DNA of 64,000 bases from Phnomibacter ginsenosidimutans (GTDB lineage: Bacteria > Bacteroidota > Bacteroidia > Chitinophagales > Chitinophagaceae), in contig NZ_CP046566.1 of NCBI RefSeq assembly GCF_009740285.1, forward strand, positions 2,538,501 through 2,602,500. Direction: 5' to 3'. Every line of letters starts with the position of its first letter. Position 1 is the stretch's first letter. Below the pieces are notes generated by a model. The model had not been told where the DNA came from and did no database searches. It saw only the letters and a program-made list of their open reading frames with translations. This document shows positions 9,398 to 19,602 of the stretch, in pieces. A program made the position numbers and the translations under genes.

Positions 9398-10827
9398 CTA
9401 CCAGCCACCGCCGAGAGCTTTATACAAATTCACTGATGTTTGCCATTGTTGTTTTTTAGCGGCAATTACTTCCAGCCTTGCCTGCAAGGCATTTTGCTGG
9501 TTGATGAGCAGCTCCAGATACGTAGCCCTGCCTGAACGGAACAATGCAGAAGCCGTTTCGATAGAAGTGGTCAATACCGTTGCCTGCTCATTGCGTTGCT
9601 GATACAATTGCTCCAGGTTTTGCAAGCGTTTCATTTCGTTGTACACTTCTGCTACGCCTGTCAACACTGTTTGCTGATACTGGTACAAGGCTTCAATCTG
9701 TCGGGCATTGGCCGAAGCAAATTCTGCTTTCAAGGCACCACGGTTGAGCAAAGGAGCAACGATGCTCCCTGCCAATGCATAGGCCATTGATTCGGGCGTA
9801 CGAAACAACAAGTTGGGTTGAAATGCCTGATAACCAAATGCAGCTGTGATGTTGAAACCGGGCAAAAACGCAGCTCTCGCAGCCTGCACATCCATCTTCG
9901 TTGCTTCAAGTAAAAAAGTTGCTTGCCGAATATCAGGACGTTGTTGCAAGAGCATAGCAGGTACACCGGTTTGCATGGCAGGCACAGCGGTAGTTAAATA
10001 ATTGGCCGTATCACGAACTACGGTACCGGGAAACTTACCCAGCAATAATTGCAGCGCCGTTTCATGATCGACTACTTGCTGTTGCAATTGCGTTTTGATG
10101 GCTTTCGTGTTGAGCAGTTGCGCCGCAAACTGTTCTACCGCCAGTTGGTTGGCAGCAGCAGCTTCTTTTTGCACCTGCACAATATTCAGCGCATTTTCTT
10201 GCAGCACAATCGTTTCGTCTACAATACGCAGCATATTGTCCAAGGCTTGCAGCTCATAGTAGTGCAGCGCAATGTTGGATACCACTTGTGTGGTCATCCA
10301 GTTGCGGCCTTCATTGCTGGCCAGCCAACGGGCTGTGGCGGCTTTTTTTCGGCTGCGCAATTTGCCCCACACATCGGCTTCCCACGAAGATTGCAAGCCT
10401 ACATAAATATCAGGCAGGTTAATGGGCACAATTTTACCCGGTTGAATAAACGTGCTGATGTTGCCCGCTCCATCCATCGTATACAAACCATAGCGACGAA
10501 TGGCCGGCGAGAGGTTGGCATTGAGTGTGGGTATCATGGCGGCTTTGCTGCGCAATAATTCTGCATTGGCCATCAGCACCCGCTGATTGGCTATTTGCAA
10601 ATCGGGATTGTACAGCATGGCAGTATCAATCAACGACAGCAAATGTTTATCGGTAAAGAAATTGCGCCAGCTGATGGTTCCACTATTGGTAGTGTCGGCA
10701 TTCGTCCATTCACCGTAGGTTTTGGGCGCTGGTTCTACCTCAGGCGTTTTGGGTAATACCGGGGCGCAAGCCCACAGAAAGAGCAAGCCACCAATCACCC
10801 ACTTTGTATTGCTTTTTTCAATTGCAT
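9398..10827 (-). CDS. TolC-family outer-membrane efflux lipoprotein
   Basis: This is the outer-membrane channel of the tripartite pump encoded directly upstream. The product has two outer membrane efflux protein repeats, rich in heptad-like helices, with the NodT-type motifs ADVWGKLRSRKKAA and LLQQRPDIRQA. The lipobox is WAC in LLFLWACAP. The ATG at 10827 lies 4 bp after the RND stop, but from it the frame closes early: a run of six A should be seven, giving MQLKKSNTKWVIGG and joining the rest. Otherwise a GTG at 10798 would be needed, which would remove part of the signal peptide. I favour a one-base sequencing deletion. About 475 residues after correction. Confidence 0.88.
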
Positions 10828-10831
10828 GTTG

Positions 10832-13800
10832 TTAGATTTCTTCGGTAAATGGTTTTTCTTCTTTGCGTCCTTTGTTGGCAAACCGCTCAGCCAGTGTAGC
10901 GAAAATCACATACAGACCGGGGATAACGATGACGCCAAACACAGTACCAAACAGCATACCACCCGCAGCGGCAGTACCGATGGTTTTGTTGCCAATAGCA
11001 CCTGCACCCGATGCCAGCATGAGCGGAATCAAACCGGCAATAAATGCGAAAGAAGTCATGAGGATGGGGCGCAAACGAGCTGACGCACCTTCGATAGCAG
11101 CCTGCAAGGGTCGCAGTCCTTCGCGGTGACGCAGCGACGCAAACTCTACAATGAGGATAGCGTTTTTACCCAGCAACCCAATCAACATAATCATGGCTAC
11201 CTGTGCGTAAATATTGTTTTCTAAACCAAGTGCCCACAGCAAGAGGAAGGCACCAAAAATGCCAGTAGGCAGTGAAAGAATAACCGGCATCGGCAGCAGG
11301 AAACTTTCGTATTGCGCTGCCAGCAATAAGTACACAAACACCAAACAAATCAGGAAGATGATCACGGCTTCGTTGCCCGAGTTGGCCTGGTCACGACTGG
11401 AGCCAGCCCAGTCGTAAGAGAAGCCCTTGGGCAGTTTTTCGGCCGCCGCTTTTTTAATGGCATCCAATGCCTGACCACTACTGTAGCCAGGGGCTTGGTT
11501 CACCATTTATCATGGCCGATGGATACATGTTGTAGCGGGTAACTTGTTCTGGTCCGTACACTTTGTTGATTTGAAGAAAAGCCGATACGGGCACCATTTC
11601 GCCGTCTTTGTTTTTCACATACAACTTCATGATGTCTTCCGGCTTGGCACGGTATTCCGGCGAGGCCTGCACCATCACTTTGTACATCTGTCCGAAGCGA
11701 ATGAAGTTGGTGGCATATTCACTGCCTAAAAACACTTGCAGCGTACTGAGTACATCAGCGAGTATCACACCTTTCTGTGCCGCCTTCACATTGTCTACAC
11801 TCACCATGTATTGCGGAAAGCTGGCATCAAAGGTGGTAAAGGCGTTGGCTACTTCGGGCAGGTCGTTCAGCACTTTCACAAATTCAGCTGCCGTTTTCTC
11901 GAGGTACTTCAAATCGCCGAAACCGGTTTTATCCAACAGTCGCATTTCAAAACCACTCGAGTTTCCATAGCCCGGCACTGGTGGTGGCGAGAAGAATTCA
12001 ATGCGGGCATCTTTGATGTGCTTCGTTCTTTCCCGCAGGGTATCCATCAGTTGCTTGTCGGTGAGTTTTCTTTCGTGCCATTTTTTCAACCCAATCAGGT
12101 TCATGCCATAAGTAGCACCGGTACCTTCTGAGAGCACACTGTAGCCCGCCAGCGTACTTACGGCATCGACACCGTCTATCTGCTGCGCTGTTTGCTGAAT
12201 GGCATCTACCACCTGCTCGGTTCGCTCCAGTGTAGCACCGGCAGGCGTAGTTACGTTAGCATAAATCGTCGCCTGGTCTTCGTTGGGAATGAAGCCCGTG
12301 GGCAATATCGAACCAAACAGGCCGGTGCCCATCGTAAATCCGATAATCGTTACCCAAGTAATTACCCGCCTGTTGGCAATGATTTCGATGAGGCGTTTGT
12401 ATTTACCCGACAAGCCTTCGTACCAAGTGTTGAAGCCGCCGAAGAAACGCTGCAACCAATTACGTTTGGCATTTGGGTCATGATGATGCCGCTTGAGCAT
12501 GGTGGCACACAATGCCGGTGTCAACGTTAAGGCAACCACACCGGAGAGTACAATGGAGATAGCCATCGTCAATGAAAACTGGCGATAGAACACACCTGTG
12601 GGCCCCGACATAAACGATACCGGAATGAACACCGCAGCCATTACCAAGGTGATGGCAATAATGGCACCGGTGATTTCCCGCATGGCTTTTTCGGTGGCTT
12701 TGCGGGGCCCGATTTTGGAATGCTCCATGTGAGCATGCACGGCTTCAATTACCACAATGGCATTGTCTACCACAATACCAATGGCCAGCACCAATGCAAA
12801 CAACGTGATGAGGTTGATAGAGAAGCCCAGCAACTGCATGAAGAAAAATGTACCCACCAATGACACAGGTACCGCAATGGCCGGAATGATAGTAGATCGG
12901 AAATCTTGCAGGAAGATGAACACCACCAACGCTACGAGTAAGAAGGCTTCCACCAGCGTTTTAATTACTTCATCAATAGACGCATCAAGGAAGGAAGACA
13001 CATCATAGCTGATGGTGTATTCCATTCCCGCCGGAAAAGACTTTTTTAACTCGGCCATGCGGCTCTTGATGTTCGCAATCACCTCACTGGCATTGCTACC
13101 GGGGCGCTGCTTCAGCATGATGGCGGCTGATGGCTTACCATTTTCTTTGGAAATAACGTCGTATTCCAATGAACCAAATTCTACATCAGCTACATCTTTC
13201 AGTTTTACGACTTCGCCGGTTACATTGCTTTTGAGCACTACATTTTCATACTGCTGTTCAGTGTTGTATTTGCCCGTATACTTCAGTACGTACTGCAGTG
13301 CCTGCGGTGTTCTGCCCGAAGCTTCACCAATTTTACCCGGTGCAGCTTCTACGTTTTGGCCTTTCAAACTTTGTACAATGTCTTCTGTAGAAATATCGTA
13401 AGCCGTCATTTGGTCGGGTTTCAGCCACACCCGCATGGCGTATTCCCGCATGCCCATAATGTCGGCAAAACCTACACCATCAATCCGCTTCAGTTCGGGC
13501 AGCAGGTTGATGTCGGTGTAGTTGTACAAAAACTTTTCATCCATGGCAGAATCGGTGGAAAGGATGTTGAGGTACATCAACATACTATTCTGCACTTTTT
13601 CTACCAATACGCCGGCCTTGATTACTTCTTCGGGCAATTCATCCAGCGTAGATGAAACCCTGTTTTGCACGTTTACCGCAGCCACTTCGGGGTCGGTACC
13701 GGCTTTAAAAATGATTTGAATAACACTGGTACCATCGTTGCCCGACACTGATGACATGTAGGCCATACCGGGCACCCCGTTGATGGCTCTTTCGAGTGGT

Positions 13801-13988
13801 GTAACTACAGCCTTTACACAGGCTTCGGCGTTGGCACCGGTGTACTTAGTGGTTACGTTTACTTCGGGTGGTGCAATATCAGGAAACTGCGTAACCGGTA
13901 GTTGCGTCATGGCCAGCACACCCAACAACGTAATGATGAGGGATATGACAATAGACAACACCGGGCGGTGTATAAATTTTTCAGTCAT
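10832..13988 (-). CDS. RND efflux pump, HAE1 (AcrB-like) family (frame broken)
   Basis: This is a proton-driven inner-membrane transporter of hydrophobic and amphiphilic compounds. The 1051-residue product shows the HAE1 layout: first helix MTEKFIHRPVLSIVISLII, two porter domains, TM4 with the proton-relay Asp pair in LALVLAIGIVVDNAIVVIE, and the second-half TM block with GLLGKNAILIVEFA. The frame breaks at about 11495: one extra base (CCAAGCC for CCAGCC on the coding strand) separates YNMYPSAMINGEP from APGYSSGQALDA, a contiguous conserved stretch in this family. It lies between its adaptor (28 bp upstream) and channel (4 bp downstream), on one transcript. Confidence 0.93.
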
Positions 13989-14016
13989 GCCTTATGTAAG
14001 TTGAATTGTGTACTGC

Positions 14017-15137
14017 TTAGCGACGGGCCATGGCAGAAAATGATGTTTGCTGAGGTACAATTTTGTCGCCTTCTTTAACCTGCTGAATGCCTTCGTAAAT
14101 AATGCGGTCTTTTACTGAAAGGCCGCCACTGATGACATACATGTGCGGAAAGCGATGGCTCACTTCTACATTGCGCATCCGCACCGTGTTGTTGGCATCC
14201 ACTACGTACACAAATGTTTTTTCCTGTATTTCGAAACTCGATTTTTGCGGAATCACCAACGCATCGTTCAGCTCACTGTTGATGAGCACTTTGCCGGTAG
14301 AACCGTGGCGCAGCAAGTGTTGTGGGTTGGCAAACCGTGCACGGAAAGCAATGTTGCCGGTGCTGATATCAATTTCGTTTTCGTTGGTTTCTATTTTGCC
14401 CATGTGCGGAAAACGCTGCTGATCTGCCAGCACTAATCCCACTTCGTTGTGATGGGCATCGTCTTTCTTTTTTGAAACTGCAGGTAGTCTTGCTCCGACA
14501 TATTGAAGTAAGCAAACACTTCATCGTTGTTGGAAATAGTGGTGAGCAAATCACCTTCCTGCACTACGCTACCCCGCTTGTTGGGAATGCGGTTGATAAC
14601 GCCATTGAATGGTGCCCGTACCTCAGAAAATGAGAGGTACACCCGGGCAATAGAGATGGAAGATTTCACCTCGTCAATCTTCGCTTCGATGGCTTCAACT
14701 TTGGCTTGTGCCATTTCCAGTTCGGAGTTGGACACAATGTTTTTAGCCACCAGCATTTTGGTGTTTTTCAATTCTACTTCCGCCACTTTCAGTTCGGCCT
14801 GCACACTCTTGAGTTGCGCATTGGCCTTCAATAATTCTTCGCGGTAGCGGCGGCTGGTAAGGGTAAATAAGAGTTGGCCAGCCTGCACAGGCTTGCCTTC
14901 GTCTACATGTATTTTTTCAATGAATGCCGCATCCATGCGGGAGCGGATTTCTACGTTTTGTACCGATTGAATTTCGGCAATGTATTCACGGGCATACACC
15001 GTGTCGAGCAACTCGGGAGAGACAACAGTAAATTTTTGCGGAGCGGCAGTATCCTGTTCTTGCTTGGGCGAACAAGCGTTCAGCAATAACACGATAGCCA
15101 TAGCCGGAAACCAGCTATTGCGCTGTATAAAATGCAT
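14017..15137 (-). CDS. RND efflux periplasmic adaptor lipoprotein (frame broken)
   Basis: This membrane fusion protein links the RND pump to the TolC-like channel. It is a predicted lipoprotein (lipobox LLLNAC), followed by a biotinyl-lipoyl-like segment (IEKIHVDEGKPVQAGQLLF), a long coiled-coil hairpin rich in Lys/Glu/Ala (about 95-165), then RAPFNGVINRIPNKRGSVV and the beta-barrel. The frame breaks near 14465, where six A on the coding strand should be seven, giving YLQFQKKKDDAHHNEVGLVL. The corrected protein is 373 residues, normal for the family. The stop is 28 bp before the RND start. The two fragments together lack no domain. Confidence 0.92.
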
Positions 15138-15250
15138 GGTTGATTAGTTGTAAGTAGCTGATGAAATAGAGCTGCTGTAAGCATATGAATACAGCAACAG
15201 GCACACTGCATACATCAGTGATGCGTGTGATACAATCAAGGGTGATATAG

Positions 15251-15616
15251 CTAAACTTCGGGAGGAGGCGTATTGAGTTCGTAACTCATTTCTAATGCAC
15301 CAGCAGCATGTGTGGTGGCATTATGGCTATTGGTAAACGCCAACGGCGATTCGATTTGAGCCAGGTAGAAGAGACGGCTGCAAAAATCATCAGCAATGCC
15401 CGTCTCTATTTGCAATCCATCATCTTCATCATGTTTATCCTGTGTTGAAGAATCATGATGGTCGAGCAGGGTTTCATCCACCCATTCATAAATACTGTTG
15501 ATTACATCTGTAGTGCTACCAATACTGTTTGTAGCAGTATGCGCTTCTACCTGTGGCAGCAGCATAGCACTGTTTACATGCACCAGTAGTAAAAAGATGG
15601 TCAACAGTTGTTTCAT
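15251..15616 (-). CDS. Small secreted acidic/His-containing protein heading the efflux operon
   Basis: The product is 121 residues with a signal peptide (MKQLLTIFLLLVHVNS) and a mature part with a cluster of Asp and His (DETLLDHHDSSTQDKHDEDD) followed by LQIETGIADDFC. The ATG at 15616 is preferred over an upstream start at 15742 because the extension shows no signal. I do not recognise the family. Its place 113 bp before the adaptor gene on the same strand, and the metal-ligand-like residue cluster, suggest a periplasmic accessory or metal-sensing/buffering protein of the pump. That is inference: the pump itself looks like the drug-efflux HAE1 type, not the heavy-metal type. Confidence 0.6.
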   Translation of the reverse strand: MKQLLTIFLLLVHVNSAMLLPQVEAHTATNSIGSTTDVINSIYEWVDETLLDHHDSSTQDKHDEDDGLQIETGIADDFCSRLFYLAQIESPLAFTNSHNATTHAAGALEMSYELNTPPPEV

Positions 15617-15649
15617 AAAAAAGTGCGGCGAAGATAGCCAGAATTGATA

Positions 15650-15719
15650 CTGTCGGTTTTGGACAGCCAACCATAAAGAAATTCTTAACATCTTTTGTCC
15701 GCACTTGTTTGACGACAAA
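15650..15719. promoter_or_regulatory. Two GTC...GAC inverted repeats upstream of the efflux operon
   Basis: Between clpB and the first gene of the efflux operon there are two dyads of similar design: CTGTC-N7-GACAG (15650-15666) and TTTGTC-N14-GACAAA (15694-15719). Both lie 35-100 bp before the ATG at 15616, where a repressor of an efflux operon would be expected to bind. No regulator gene is adjacent, so assignment as operators is tentative. Confidence 0.3.
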
Positions 15720-15722
15720 TAA

Positions 15723-15750
15723 AAAAAGCCCTGCGGATGCAAGGCTTTTT
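15723..15750 (-). terminator. Terminator downstream of clpB
   Basis: An imperfect stem (AAAAAGCCCTGC against GCAAGGCTTTTT) with flanking A- and T-runs lies just past the clpB stop on the minus strand. The single mismatch leaves it plausible as a Rho-independent terminator. Confidence 0.6.
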
Positions 15751-15767
15751 AATGATGTCTTAGCGTC

Positions 15768-18381
15768 TTATAACTTTTCGGGATGTTCGTTCCGAAACAC
15801 CACCACACCATCAAACACATCTACTAATACCGGTTTTGTTTTGTCGATATCGCCGGCCAAAATGCGTTTGCTCAGCTGGTTGATGATTTCTTTTTGAATC
15901 AACCGCTTGAGTGGCCGTGCACCAAATTGTACATCGTAGCCATTCTCTGCCAGATAATCGATGGCGTACTCGCTTGAAATGCAATTCAATGCCGCTGTCG
16001 GCAATGAGTTGTTGCAGGTTTTTCAACTGTATGCGAATGATGCCACGGATTTCCTTACGCATCAGCGGCTGGAACATAATGATATCATCTACCCGGTTTA
16101 AAAACTCGGGGCGAATGGTTTGCTTCAGCAGCTGCATTACTTCCAGCTTGGCTTTTTCGTTGGCCTCTTCCAAATGGTTTTCATCCACGCCATCAAAAGC
16201 ATCTTGTATGAGGTGGCTGCCAATATTGCTGGTCATAATGATGATGGTGTTTTTAAAATTCACCATGCGGCCTTTATTGTCGGTGAGGCGGCCATCATCC
16301 AGCACTTGCAGCAGCACGTTCCATACATCGGGGTGAGCTTTTTCTATTTCATCGAGCAGCACCACGCTGTAGGGTTTGCGGCGTACGGCTTCGGTGAGCT
16401 GCCCGCCTTCATCGTAGCCTACATAGCCCGGAGGTGCCCCCACCAGCCTGCTCACCGTGTGCTTCTCCTGGTACTCACTCATGTCGATGCGGGTCATCAT
16501 ACTTTCGTCATCAAACAGGTATTCGGCCAGCGCCTTTGCCAGCTCTGTTTTACCCACACCTGTGGTACCCAAAAAGATGAACGAGCCAATGGGCTTGCGG
16601 GGATCGCTGAGGCCTGCCCTGCTCCGGCGGATGGCATCGGCCACGGCCGTAATGGCTTCCTCCTGCCCCACAACTCTGTGGTGCAGTTCTGTTTCCAGAT
16701 GCAGCAGTTTTTCCCTTTCGCTTTGCATCATTTTGCTCACGGGTATACCGGTGGCTTTCGCAATGTTTTCGGCAATGTCTTCCGCGTCTACTTCTTCTTT
16801 CAGCAATCGCTTTTCGCTGATGGCATCCAGCTGTGCAGACTGTTGCACAATCAATTCTTCCTGCTCTTTTACCTTGCCGTAGCGTATTTCTGCCACACGG
16901 CCATAGTCGCCGTTGCGTTCGGCCTGCTCTGCCTCCTGCTTCAGTTGCTCAATAGCTGCTTTGGCATTTTGTACTTTTTCTACAATTTCTTTTTCCTGCT
17001 GCCACTTGGCTTTAAACGTATCCCGCTCTACCGCCAGGTTGGCTATTTCGGTATTCAGTTCTTTCAGCTTGGCTTCATCGTTTTCCCGCTTGATGGCTTC
17101 CCGCTCAATTTCCAGCTGGCGTATCTGCCGTTCGAGTTTGTCGAGTTCTTCGGGCATGCTGTTCATTTCGAGGCGCAGCTTGGCCGCACTTTCATCTATG
17201 AGGTCGATGGCTTTATCGGGCAAAAAACGATCGGTGACGTAGCGCTGCGACAATTCTACCGCCGCAATAATGGCTTCGTCTTTGATGCGTACATGGTGGT
17301 GCGTTTCGTAGCGGTCTTTCAAACCCCGCAAAATAGAAATGGCATCTTCCACCGTGGGCTCTTCAATCATTACTTTTTGAAAACGCCTTTCGAGTGCTTT
17401 GTCTTTTTCAAAAAACTTCTGGTACTCGTTGAGCGTGGTAGCACCAATGGCACGGAGTTCGCCACGGGCCAGTGCGGGTTTTAAAATGTTGGCAGCATCC
17501 ATGGCACCTTCACCACCGCCAGCCCCAACCAACGTATGTATTTCATCAATAAACAAAATGATTTCACCATCGCTGCTGGCTACTTCTTTCACCACCCCTT
17601 TCAGGCGTTCTTCAAATTCGCCCTTGTATTTGGCACCGGCAATCAGCTGGCCCATATCGAGGGCATAAATGATTTTGCTTTTCAGGTTTTCGGGCACATC
17701 GCCATTCACGATGCGCATGGCCAGGCCTTCGGCAATGGCGGTTTTACCCACGCCGGGTTCACCCACCAGTATGGGGTTGTTTTTGCTGCGCCGACTGAGG
17801 ATGTGCAGGGTTCTGCGAATTTCTTCATCGCGGCCAATCACCGGATCGAGCTTGCCCTGACGGGCCATTTCGTTGAGGTTTTTGGCATACTTGTTCAGCG
17901 CATTAAACTGTGTTTCCTGCGTTTGCGATTGAATGGTATCACCCTTGCGCAATTCTTTCACCGCTGCTACAAAACCCTTTTCGGTAAGGCCGGCTTCTTT
18001 CAGCATTTTGGCGGTGCTGTCGCTGCCTTGCAGCAGGGCCAGCAGCAGGTGTTCGGGTGCCACAAATTCGTCGCCAAAAGTTTTGAGCACGGTGCCGGCC
18101 CGCAGTACGGCGGTGTTGGCATCGCGGCCAATGGATTGTGCCGGCGTAGCACCTGCCCCCGCTTTGGGCAATTTATGAATGGCTTCGTCGAGCTTGCTTT
18201 GCAGCACGTTCACCGATACGTTGTTCTTTTTCAATAAGAACTCCACCGGCGATTCTTCCTGATCGAGCAGGGCTTTTAGGATATGTTCGGTTTCGATGTT
18301 GACGCTGTTGTGGTTGAAGGCCAGCTGCTGACTGGCAGCCACCACTTCCTGCGCTTTAATCGTGAAATTGTTGAGGTTCAT
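15768..18381 (-). CDS. clpB: ATP-dependent disaggregase ClpB (frame broken near the 3' end)
   Basis: ClpB works with DnaK to pull polypeptides out of aggregates after heat stress. Domains in order: Clp-N repeats (about 1-145), first AAA+ module with GEPGVGKT (207-214) and [12 protein letters not shown], a long coiled-coil middle domain of roughly 120 residues (separating ClpB from ClpA/ClpC), and a second AAA+ module with [29 protein letters not shown] and [12 protein letters not shown]. The frame shifts at about 15974; removing one A from TTCAAGC on the coding strand gives [17 protein letters not shown] and continues to the D2-small domain end at 15768. Corrected length is 870 residues, normal for ClpB. 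Monocistronic in appearance. Confidence 0.96.
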
Positions 18382-18539
18382 ATGTAATTATTTGTGTTGA
18401 TACGGATGGACAAACCAAATGCATCAAACCTCAAACCAGCCCCCCGTTTTGCTGCAATACTGGCAGCGGCGTAGCGCAAAAGCAGCCTGAACGGCAGAGG
18501 GGAATATGACGACCTGAAAAAAAGGCGGGAATGGTGGGT

Positions 18540-18592
18540 GGCGGGAACCACGAAGGCGGAAAGACAGGAAGGGCACGAAGGAGATGTAGTGA
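18540..18592. repeat. Word-repeat tract in the clpB to kinase gap
   Basis: gggaaccacgaaggcgg followed by aagggcacgaagg belongs to the same degenerate word family as 2545-2720. The remaining gap (18382-18816) has no gene. It turns AT-rich from about 18600, the left edge of the AT-rich kinase/nuclease operon. Confidence 0.5.
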
Positions 18593-18816
18593 TTACTTAT
18601 TCAATAATCACGAAGTAAATGGGCAATCTGATCGGATTAAAAAATGGATTAATGGCTATTCTTCTCGCAAAAGGGTTACCCAGAGGTGATAACAGCGTTT
18701 TGCGAAATTCGCCCAACGGCTTATCTTCAACTACCATTAAATAGGGTAAACACCATCAAGCTACTTGATATACGTAAAACATCACAAATAATACTTGATA
18801 AAAAAATTGAAATAAA

Positions 18817-19602
18817 ATGTCAAAAAGAAAAAAATACATTCCACATAAAACTCTAAATCCAGCTAATCAAAGATTAAGGCTTGACTCTTTAAAACTAGAA
18901 TTGCAAAATCTTGGAAAAACAATCGATGCTTTGTCAAAGTCTCATGATAACCATATTTCTTATTTAGGAAACTTTGCAAAACATGATATTAAAAATTCTA
19001 TTCAAAGTATGGATAGTATCCTTTCAACTAATACGCTAAAAGAATTAACAGATGAACACTTATTATCATTAAAGACAAACCTGAAAGTTATTAGGCAAAC
19101 TATGGAAAACTTTGCCGAGTTAATACCCTACTCACAAGATGAGACCTTTTCAATTACGAGCTTAATATCTGCAGTCGAGTTACTAAACAGAAACATTTTC
19201 TTTGAGAAAAAAATTGAATTTTTCAAAAAGCTGCCTCAGGAAATTGACGTAAGATTTAAGTTACCTTTTCAGTCCGTATTGCAAATGTTCAACAATATTA
19301 TCATTAATGCTATTAAAAGCTGCGACGGAGTCGAAAATCCGAAGATAAAGTTAGAAGTATCTGTAAATCAGATGGTTATAATTCACATTTTTGACAATGG
19401 CACGAGAATTCCCAAGGACAACATTGAAAAAATCTTCAATTTTGGCTTTTCTACTACCGGTGGATCAGGAATAGGCTTGTATCATGCCAAGTATATTTGT
19501 GACTTATTAAAGGGGGATATACAAGTCGAACTGACAGATATTGAACCATTTACAAAAGCTTTTAGAATATCTTTACCTTACACTCACATTTCGGGAATAT
19601 GA
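18817..19602 (+). CDS. Cytosolic histidine kinase without a recognisable sensor domain
   Basis: The product has 261 residues and no signal peptide or membrane segment. Residues 20-50 form a Leu/Lys-rich helical stretch. The phosphoacceptor box is GNFAKHDIKNSIQSM with His56. The HATPase domain follows: N-box FNNIIINAIKS (158-168, Asn160 and Asn164), G1 box DNGTRIPKDNIEKIF (193-207) and G2 box GGSGIGLYHAKYIC (215-228). Everything needed for autophosphorylation is present, but no dedicated input domain is visible, so the stimulus may be a binding partner or act through the N-terminal helix. The stop overlaps the start of the downstream receiver-nuclease gene by 4 bp (ATGA), so the two are translationally coupled. 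Codons and bases are much more AT-rich than clpB, suggesting horizontal acquisition. Confidence 0.85.
   Translation: MSKRKKYIPHKTLNPANQRLRLDSLKLELQNLGKTIDALSKSHDNHISYLGNFAKHDIKNSIQSMDSILSTNTLKELTDEHLLSLKTNLKVIRQTMENFAELIPYSQDETFSITSLISAVELLNRNIFFEKKIEFFKKLPQEIDVRFKLPFQSVLQMFNNIIINAIKSCDGVENPKIKLEVSVNQMVIIHIFDNGTRIPKDNIEKIFNFGFSTTGGSGIGLYHAKYICDLLKGDIQVELTDIEPFTKAFRISLPYTHISGI

Noticed and set aside
16120-17484. Long open frame antisense to clpB (454 codons), and similar ones antisense to the fucosidase (5069-6373), hutU (1521-2540), queA (42380-43297) and the S9 peptidase (50892-51662)
   Set aside because: Each lies opposite a well-conserved gene, has a hydrophobic or His/Phe-rich composition typical of antisense frames, and shows no domain.
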